From Malus domestica (taxonomy: Eukaryota > Streptophyta > Magnoliopsida > Rosales > Rosaceae), in the NCBI RefSeq assembly GCF_042453785.1, contig NC_091674.1:29213501-29277500 (forward strand): 64,000 bases of DNA, written 5' to 3'. Below the pieces are notes generated by a model. It made no database searches. It had not been told where the DNA came from and saw nothing but the letters and a program-made list of their open reading frames with translations. A program made the translations under genes and the position numbers. Below are positions 55,751 to 64,000 of this stretch, one piece after another; positions within the stretch are counted from its first letter, which is position 1, and every line of letters begins with the position of its first letter.

Positions 55751-57022
55751 ATGGAAGATGACTCGTTCAAGGACAGTCTGTCAAGAGCAACAAAGTATGC
55801 ACTAGAAGCGGGTTGCATTAGGTTACGGCGCAAGGAACGCGTCACCCGCTGTGTTAACTTACATCTTCAGACCATCTTTGATCAACTGGTCTCGCTCTAC
55901 ATTCCTCTCTTTCAGTGTCAATGGCGACGGTTAAAGTATCTTTTCGAAGAGTCTGCCCTTCTTCCATCAGGCGTAACTCCGTGGATTCATGCCACAAGAT
56001 GTTACATCTCGGCATGGATACACGATCTGTATGTTTCAAATCGCGAGGCTGTCCAGACGCTGTGCTCCCTTACATTTTTAAAGCATTACTCGCACGAAGA
56101 AGTTTATTGTTCATCGGAATATGATGCCTTTCTGATTCACCTGAATGCAGATATTCGGCCTACTCACATTAAGGGCACTCCGGAAGATACTGTATATGTT
56201 CCTGTTCTCAGTGACAGTCCAGCTTGGGGTACTGCTAATCCATTCAACATCGAGAACTTTGTTTTGGATCGTAATTTGGTTCGAGGAATTATTGCGAATA
56301 TGAAGAGATATTGGAGAACATCAACCGTTGGATCAGACAACCTAGGGAGGCCATTTTGACTACTCGACTGGCACGAGGACTGCGAGTGTTGTTCTTGGTT
56401 TCCTCGCGAAGGAAACTACACGATGGAGGATGTCATGGTTGCCTATATACTCGGAGCTGCCTGTACTCCCAATCTTGGATTCAGAGATGTTGATGATTGG
56501 CAAAACGGAATTGTGCCTGAAAATGTCAATCCGTTGTCCTATGACCGTGTTAAATATCGACATTTTTATGGTGGTTATGAGGTGAGGACCATTGAAAGAA
56601 GGCAAATTGTTGTAAAACTTGATGAGGAAACATTGGACCGTGTCCTTGAAGATCATCGTTTTTATAGTGGTTATGCGGTCGGAGATGGTAAACAAAGACA
56701 AATCCCAATATTTGTTAGGGGAACAACCCAAGGCCCTCCTCCGAACAAAAGGAAGAAGACCAAGGACAAGGTTTCCGTTTCAAATGCTGCTATACAGACT
56801 GGAAGCGAATACTCCGAAGCCATAACCATACAGACTGGAACCGAGTCCTCCAAAGCCACAGCCATACAGACTGGAAGCGAGTCCTTCAAAGCCGAAGCCA
56901 GTACCACAGTCGACCAGTTCCAGATAGTGGATTGGACCTACTCTCACCGTGTTATTCTATCCATGGATTCCGATACAAGGTCCCAGTCACTGTGGGAAAT
57001 AGTGCAAAATTTGGATTGCTAG
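55751..57022 (+). pseudogene. Fossil partitivirus coat-protein-like gene (ILR2-like), copy 1
   Basis: An endogenous non-retroviral virus fossil. The encoded words (for example FLIHLNADIRPTHIKGTPED, SNREAVQTL, then AYILGAAC, FRDVDDW and YGGYEVRT) match what I recall of partitivirus capsid proteins and of Arabidopsis ILR2, a plant gene known to derive from one. The locus looks almost full length, with about one break. Upstream, cacaaag|gtacgtac at about 55445 and ttgtatgttcgtag at about 55700 could bound a leader intron, a host-like feature. Three 36-base repeats (56792-56899) near the end encode IQTGxExxxA units. Family placement is from memory and needs a search. Confidence 0.55.
56792..56899 (+). 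repeat. Three 36-base tandem repeats in the coat-protein-like fossil
   Basis: Units start at 56792, 56828 and 56864 with atacagactggaa and encode IQTG followed by an acidic, Ser/Ala-rich stretch. Diverged by a few bases each. Confidence 0.85.
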
Positions 57023-57296
57023 TGATAAATTTAGGTAGCAATGTCAACATTTAGAACTTGATTATGTTTTGATGTTTTGGAAAGTCAAATTCTGTGGCAA
57101 AAGTGCTTGAGACATTGATATTTTGCAACTGATTTGCATTAGAGTTGGCTGTTTTCTGCATTTTTCTGCTCTTTCAGCATATGCTGGATTGTTTATCCAT
57201 GGACTCTTGCCACCAGAGCTCACATCTCTGCATGCATCCGCGCTCTATACATTTCAAATCGTAAGGCTCTCCAGCCACAATGCTGCACCACATTTT

Positions 57297-57628
57297 TGTT
57301 GAATGATGCAAATAAGCATCAGCAAGGTATCCACATCAGCAAGGTACCCACATCAGCAAGGTTGTTATCCACATCAGCTCAGTTAGATAGTTGGGATTGT
57401 AGGAAGTTATAAGGTGGTTATGAGTTTGTTAGAATGGTTATGAGTTTGTTAGAAACTGATAAAGATAGAACTGAGCATGTATAAATAGGGAACGTCTCTC
57501 TTAGACTTGTATTGAATTCATTACGAAATACACAAAACCTTATTCATTCTCTCTCTCTCGCTGTCTATACTACATTACAGCTTAGCATTGTTTGTTCTTC
57601 TTCTTAGATTCATAGTGAACTGTTAATA
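57297..57628 (+). repeat. 5' LTR of the Copia element
   Basis: 332 bases, TGTTGAATGATG to CTGTTAATA, with a TATA-like tataaatagg inside. It carries one more copy than the 3' LTR of a 17-base unit built on ccacatcagcaagg near the left end. Confidence 0.9.
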
Positions 57629-60600
57629 TGGTATCAGAGCCATGGATGATTCTTCCACTTCCGCTGTCGTATTTCTGACGGGTAACTGATCCGTTTTGCT
57701 GTTCTTGGGAGGTTTTGTTACTTGTTTATGGAGTTTTCATTGGTGATGAAGATCTGTGCGCTCCAGGTGTTCGATGTTTTGTATCAGTGAGTTTCTTTCT
57801 CATCTTCTATATGTTGTTTACAAGGCCGATAGCCAGTTGTAGTTGTTCGATGTTGTGAATGTTTACAAAGGCCGATTGCCATTTTATTCTTTCCTCCTCA
57901 AAGGCCAATTGCCGGAGTGATTGAATCTTGTAGTTTTCTGCTATATTTCCTCTGTTAAAGGCCGATTGCCAAATAGGGTCACTTTAATTGATTGGAGTGA
58001 TTGCATCTTGAAGTTTTCTGCTATATTTCCTCTGTTAAAGGCCGATTGCCAAAGAGGGTCACTTGCATTGATCTTGTTTGTTCATCATATACGACATCTT
58101 GGTTGGTAGATTCTTAAACTCTTGATTGTCACTATGTCTGATAATACCATAGACTCTGTGAAGGTTGAAAATCTTTTGGGCATGCTCACTGTGAAGTTGC
58201 AAGATGATAATTTTGTTAAGTGAAATTTTCAGTTTCAGTCAGTTTTGCGTGGGTATGATTTACTGGATTTCTTTACTGGTGATAATCCCTGTCCACCTAA
58301 ATATGTCATACATACTGAAACTGGTGTGACAAGGGAGATCACTACTGCTTATAAGAATTGGGTCAAAAAGGATATGGCTTTACTCAGTTTGCTTATTGCC
58401 ACTTTATTTGATGATGCAATGGAGCATGTTATTGGATGTAAAACATCACAGGAAGCATGGACTGCTTTACAAGATCATTATGCATCTGTGTCAGTTTCAC
58501 GAATAAATCAGTTAAAGATTGAGTTTCATACTGCACATAAAGGAGGGGATTCGATTGATAAGTTTTTGTTGAAATTAAAGGCTATACGAGATCAGTTAAT
58601 CTCTGCTGGAGAAAGGGTTTCAGAAAATGATCTGGTTATTGCTGTTTTAACTGGATTACCACAAGACTTTGATATGATTAGAACTGTGATTTTGGCAAGA
58701 GAGACACCAATTTCTTTGAAAGATTTTCGTGCACAGCTTCTTAGTGCTGAACTTACCATAGAATCCAGAGTTTCAGCTCTTACAGGTTCAATGGCAGCAA
58801 TGTATATGAATGGGGATAATGGTAAAGGACATACTGGTTCCTATCAAGCAAATGGTAGTTATCATGGTGAAAGCTCAGCTATAGGGGCTAGTGGTTATCA
58901 AGGAGGTGAAAGTTCCATTATAGGGGCTAATGATTATCAATGAGGATATGGGTTTACTGGCAGTAATCAGAGGTCCTTTCATTCTCAGAATAAAGGGTCA
59001 TTCACTTCTAACAGGAATTCTTATGGAAACAATGCTTCAAAACCTTATTTTGGTAACAAGAATAAAGGGTCGAATAATACTTTTTCTGATCCAGGCAGAA
59101 ATTCTCAGTCAAGTTTTACTGGTCAGTCATCTCATGGTGGATCAAAGAATGGTTCAAATTGGCAGAATTGGAATGGGAATACTACTTATAAATCATCAAT
59201 TACCCCTGAATGTCAAATATGCTCAAGGAGAGGTCACACTGCACCTAACTGTCATTTCAGAAGTACTACTAATGTTAATCAGTATCAAATCTTGGTGTGT
59301 CAGATTTATGGAAAGAAGGGTCATACTGCATTAGAGTGTTTTCACAGGAACAATTATGCATATCAAGGGGCTCCACCACCTTCATCACTCACTGCCTTAT
59401 CTGCACAAGGTCAATCTAGTTTCTCTCCAGCATCAAGTGAGTCTCAACCACATGGGTTTTCTGCTGCTGACACATGGGTGCTCGATACTGGAGCAACTCA
59501 TCATATGACAGCAAATCTCAATAATATGAACCAAGTTACTGCATACAATGATGATGACAAGATAATCATTGGAAATGGTCAAGGTTTGGATGTGAAGCAT
59601 ATCGGTTCTACTAACCTTTTTACTCCAGATCATTGTTTATTTCTAAAACATGTTTTGCATGTTCCACATATTACTGTGAATCTTTTATCAGTAAAGAAAT
59701 TATGTCATGATAATGGCTACTGGTTTATATGTGATGATACTGTGTTTTTCATACAGGACAAGGCAACCAATGTGGTACTCTACCAAGGAATGAGTGATGG
59801 GGAACTCTTTACTATACCTATGACAGTGTTTTCAAGTTCTTGCTCTGTGAATAAAGGAATACAAGAGGTAAAGGTTGGCTTTGTGGGAAAGATGATTAAG
59901 ACTGCAATTTGGCATAAGAGGCTAGGACACCCTTCTGAAGAGATATTGACTGCAATGTTGAAAGCAGCAAAAGTACCAGTTAGTATAGATTCTTCTCAGT
60001 CAATGTGTACTTCATGCATTTCAAGTAAAATGTGTAGGCAATCTTTTCCTGTAAAACAAAGTAGTGTTACTTTTATGTTTGAAAGAGTACATTCGGATGT
60101 ATGGGGGCCTTCTCCAAACGTGTCAATTGAAGGATATAGATATTATATCAGTTTTATTGATGAGTATTCAAGGTTCTTGTGGATATTTCCTTTAGTCAAT
60201 AAATCTGAAGCAGTTTCTGCATTTATAAAGTTCCATGCTTTTGTATCCAATCAATTCAACACTGCAATTAAATGTTTGCAAACTGATGGAGGAGGAGAGT
60301 ATATAAGTAAAATGTTTGTTGCTTTTCTGGAATCAAAAGGTATTGTTCATAGAATATCATGTCCATACACTCCTCAACATAATGGCATTTCTGAGAGGAA
60401 ACACAGACATTTGGTAGAAACAACATTGACTTTAATGTCTGAAGCAAATTTGTCTCCATCTTTCTGGTATCATGCTTGTTCATATGCAGCATTTTTAATT
60501 AATAGAATGCCAAGCAAAGTGTTACAAATAAAGTCTCCATATCAACTGTTATTTGACAAGGTTCCTGATATTCACAGTTTAAAAGTATTTGGAACTGTAG

Positions 60601-62867
60601 TATATCCATTTCTTAGACCTTATAATGCCAATAAGCTGCAAGCAAGGTCTGTTCAATGTGTTTTCCTTGGTTATGCTCTGGGGTATAAGGGGGTTGTATG
60701 CTACAATGTTCAAACAAGGAAGATGATTTTATCAAGGCATGTAATTCATGATGAATCTGTATTTCCATATAAGATCTTGCACATTACTAAGTTCAGTGAC
60801 AGTTCAAAGATTGTGTGTACTACTCAGAGGCCTATTATAGTTCAGGTTTCTCTTGAGAATGTTACAGAATGTCAGAATTTTCGTAGGGCAAATAATGATG
60901 AAGCTGTTCATGATATGTCACTTTCTATATCAGATAATAGTGTTCATTCTGATGAAAGATCAAGTTCCTTGAATGAAGTATCAATTTCAGAATCCACATC
61001 ACTGTCACAGGGTATCTCATCAGCTCCATATTCCTATCTCATCACTCCTGGCTCTATTGGTGTACCACAAATGTTGCCTGTCCACAATGACACACAGCTT
61101 GAGGTAATTTTACCTTTTTCATCTTCTATATCAGCTAATCTTGGTGAATCAAGTAATGCTTCTGTTCATCCCATGGTCACTCGGTTGAAGAGTGGTACAA
61201 TACCACAGAGGAGTTATAAGGGCTATTTAGCTACATTGCCTGAACTTCAATCACTTCAATTAGCTGAAGATACTTACTTTGGTGGCGGTTTTTCTTTTTT
61301 GGTTGTTCATAGTGATACTGCTGAACCATCGACATTCAGAAAAGCTGCTACAATGCCACAGTGGCAAAGTGCAATGCAAGAAGAGTATGACTCTCTTAGG
61401 GCTCAAGGCACTTGGGCATTAGTACCACCACCTAGTGATAGGACTATTATTGGCAGTAAATGGGTATACAAAATAAAAAAGAATCCTGATGGCACAGTTT
61501 CCAGGTACAAAGCTCGGTTGATGGCACAAGGTTTTTCTCAGGAGCAAGGTGTTGATTATTTAGAAACCTTTAGTCCGGTTGTGAGACATACCACAGTTCG
61601 AATTGTCCTAGCGTTGGCTGCCATTAACCAGTGGGACTTACGACAGCTTGATATCAAAAATGCATTCCTGCATGGTGAGTTGCAAGAAGATATATACATG
61701 AAACAACCTCAGGGGTTTGTGGATGTCACTAAGCCAACACATGTCTGCAAATTGATTAAATCTCTCTATGGGCTTAAACAGGCTCCAAGAGCTTGGAACT
61801 CTAAGTTTACAAGCTATTTACCTACCATGGGGTTTCAATCTTCAACATCAGATTCCAGTTTATTTGTGAAAAAGTGTGGAAATGACATGGTCATACTACT
61901 TCTCTATGTAGATGACATTATTATTACTGGTTCCGATTCTAGTAAAGTTCAAAGGATAATCACAGAACTGTCTGAGGTATTTGAGCTTAAAGATATGGGC
62001 AGATTGACATATTTTCTTGGTTTGCAGATCAAGTATAAATCCAATGGAGATATTTGTGTTAATCAGTCTAAGTATGTCAAAGATCTTCTTCACAAAGCTG
62101 GCATGGACTCTTGTAAACCAGCATCAACACCATGCAAACCTCATAATCCTTTGCTTCTCAATGAAGGTGATCCATTATCAGATCCTACTTTCTATAGAAG
62201 TATTGTTGGATCATTGCAATATCTAACCTTTACGAGGTCAGATATTGCATATGCAGTAAACACTGTATGTCAGTTCATGGCTATACCAACCGAGGTTCAT
62301 TTTGGGGCAGTTAAAAGGATATTACGATTTTTAAAAGGCACTATGCATCATGGAATCACATTCTCAGCTAATACAGAAGTAGGGATTCATGCATTCAATG
62401 ATGCAGATTGGGCTGCAGATTTAAATACCTGAAGGTCTATCACTGGATATGTAGTCTACATTGGTTGCAATCCAGTTTCTTGGCAATCAAAGAAACAGGA
62501 TTCTGTGTCAAGAAGTTCTACCGAAGCTGAATATAAAGCCTTAGCTCATACAGCTGCTGATATAACATGGATCAGAAGTGTGCTAAAAGATATGGCTGTC
62601 GTATTGCATTCTTCTCCTGTGATCTATTGTGACAACAAATCGGCCATTGCTATCAGTGCAAATCCAGTATTTCACTCCAGGATTAAACACTTAGACACGG
62701 ATTATCATTTTGTTAGGGAGAAAGTTCAACAAGGAGATCTTCAAGTTCAATACTTGTCCACTGAAGAACAAATTGCTGATATTCTAACTAAGGGGCTGCA
62801 TAGTCCATCATTTCTCAAGCATTCTTTCAATCTCAAGCTAGGAAACCCAGTTGAGATTGAGGGGGGA

Positions 62868-63184
62868 TGTTGAATGATACACATAAGCATCATCAAGGTA
62901 CCCACATCAGCAAGGTTGTTATCCACATCAGCTCAGTTAGATAGTTGGGATTGTAGGAAGTTATAAGGTGGTTATGAGTTTGTTAGAATGGTTATGAGTT
63001 TGTTAGAAACTGATAAAGATAGAACTGAGCATGTATAAATAGGGAACGTCTCTCTTAGACTTGTATTGAATTCATTACGAAATACACAAAACCTTATTCA
63101 TTCTCTCTCTCTCTCGCTGTCTATACTACATTACAGCTTAGCATTGTTTGTTCTTCTTCTTAGATTCATAGTGAACTGTTAATA
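62868..63184 (+). repeat. 3' LTR of the Copia element
   Basis: 317 bases after the purine tract ttgagggggg. Matches the 5' LTR except for about three substitutions, one 17-base unit and one CT unit. Confidence 0.9.
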
Positions 63185-63715
63185 ATTTTCACAGCCTTGA
63201 AGGCACACGACATTATTCTTCAGACCGGTAAGATCCATTTCTCGTTGATTTGAACGCAGCTATTCGCGCTACTCACATTCAGGGCACTATAGAACGCCCC
63301 TCCTGGCTGTTTGATTGGCATCAGTAGAAGTGTTGTGCTTGGTTTCGTTGTCAAGGATACTATTCCGCGAATAATATTTTGGTTGCCTATCTTATTGGGG
63401 CTGCTTCTTCTCCAAACCTTGGGTCCTAGAGATGTTGATGATTGGCGAAACGGTTCTCTGCCTGAAATCGCCAACCCCTCAGATTATGAACGTATTGTAG
63501 ACCGGCGTTTCCATGGTGCTTATGAGGTCAGGACCCTTGGACAAAGGGAAGTTACCGACCAAAGAGATTAAAAACGCAAAATCTCCCCATAGTTATTGAG
63601 GAGACAACGCGAGAATCTCCAAACAAAAGGAAGAAGACCGCCAAGTCCATGACCGCTACCTCAAACAATGCGACGCAGAGCGGAAGCAAACCGTGTGACG
63701 GTGTGAGAAGGTGGA

Positions 63716-64000
63716 AGTCACAGGCTGCACAGCCTGCCAGTTTCGGCTAACATTTTGGTCATCTTCCCTTATGGTTTCACTTGAATTTTTCTGTGACTTC
63801 TGTTCAAGGCTATATTTTATGCAACTGGTTTTGCAGGACGCCGTTTTTGAGGATTCGCTTGATGGGGTTTGGATATTAAGTCTCCCGTCTCGTGTATCAA
63901 TAAATTTTTCTACGTCCCGCCCCCTCAAGCGAATCCTCAAACAAAAACTCTAAAAGCCAATCCCATAATGAAACCATAGTCATAAAATTAAATTGCACCC
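63716..64000. other. Right edge with nested inverted repeats
   Basis: Inner arms tttgaggattcgcttga and tcaagcgaatcctcaaa (about 63846-63864 and 63925-63943) pair well. Outer words ttatggtttca and tgaaaccatag (about 63767 and 63971) also pair. This suggests a foldback element near the window edge. No gene is visible. Confidence 0.45.

Larger units (their letters stand above)
57292..63189 (+). mobile_element. Ty1/Copia LTR retrotransposon, nearly whole
   Basis: A fossil Copia element of 5.9 kb (57297-63184), inserted into the coat-protein-like copy 2, with a 5-bp target duplication ATTTT at 57292-57296 and 63185-63189. Parts in Copia order: LTR; primer site tggtatcagagc; gag (about 58.1-59.4 kb, with zinc-knuckle-like CxxC...H...C); protease (WVLDTGATHHM); integrase (HKRLGHP..., SDVWGP); reverse transcriptase (YVDDIIITG); RNase H (STEAEYKAL); purine tract; LTR. 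It looks nearly whole, with about three breaks in its coding part, so it is probably inactive on its own. LTRs differ by about three substitutions in 315 bases, so insertion is young, roughly 0.3-1.5 million years, depending on the rate assumed. Confidence 0.92.
57130..63715 (+). pseudogene. Fossil partitivirus coat-protein-like copy 2, split by a Copia element
   Basis: Parts on both sides of the retroelement (about 57130-57296 and 63185-63715) resemble copy 1: left ATRAHISACIRALYISNR against ATRCYISAWIHDLYVSNR; right RDVDDWRNGSLPE and HGAYEVRTLGQRE against the matching part of copy 1. It is a tandem duplicate of copy 1, shorter and more decayed, with several breaks apart from the insertion. 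It is older than the Copia insertion, which lies within it. Confidence 0.6.

Noticed and set aside
1-64000. CRISPR arrays, bacterial operons or prophage
   Set aside because: The window is plant nuclear DNA; no regularly spaced direct repeats of that type were seen.

Overview
The window is nuclear DNA of a dicot plant. Its genes have short exons and AT-rich GT-AG introns, the spacers are AT-rich, and small transposons and microsatellites are frequent. A woody Rosaceae, perhaps apple or pear, is my best guess from memory of the repeat types and protein sequences. That is inference, not something the sequence proves.

Layout. 1-2.8 kb: intergenic, with a SINE and a foldback MITE. 2.8-8.06 kb (-): BIM1-like bHLH gene with 11 coding exons. 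8.1-22 kb: gene-poor, with many MITEs, one clear SINE, and a G/C-richer block at 17.7-20.2 kb carrying ten CACGTG boxes. 22.0-24.9 kb (+): type II PI4K-gamma with a 5'UTR intron. 26.3-27.2 kb (-): three-exon RGF/GLV/CLEL peptide precursor. 30.5-35.2 kb (+): WDHD1/CTF4 (EOL1-like) replication gene with E2F boxes in its promoter. 35.9-37 kb (-): decayed CUE-domain gene. 38.6-40.2 kb (+): RING-H2 E3 ligase. 41.2-42.8 kb: 0.52-kb direct repeat separated by an old Copia LTR fragment. 43.2-43.9 kb (+): group S-like bZIP. 44.2-46.8 kb (-): five-exon conserved plant protein of unknown function. 49.5-54 kb (-): chloroplast SppA protease with 13 exons. 55.4-63.7 kb: two tandem partitivirus coat-protein-like fossils (ILR2-like), the second split by a young Copia element with matching LTRs and a 5-bp target duplication.

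The genes do not form a pathway; this is ordinary mixed plant gene order. The most unusual structure is in the mobile DNA: a 154-bp family with five copies of exactly that length and 9-10-bp target duplications, four larger foldbacks that also have 9-bp duplications, three TAA-flanked Tourist-like elements, a tail-to-tail SINE pair, and the nested virus-fossil/Copia locus. All exon borders were read by eye from splice signals and reading phase, so a few may be off.
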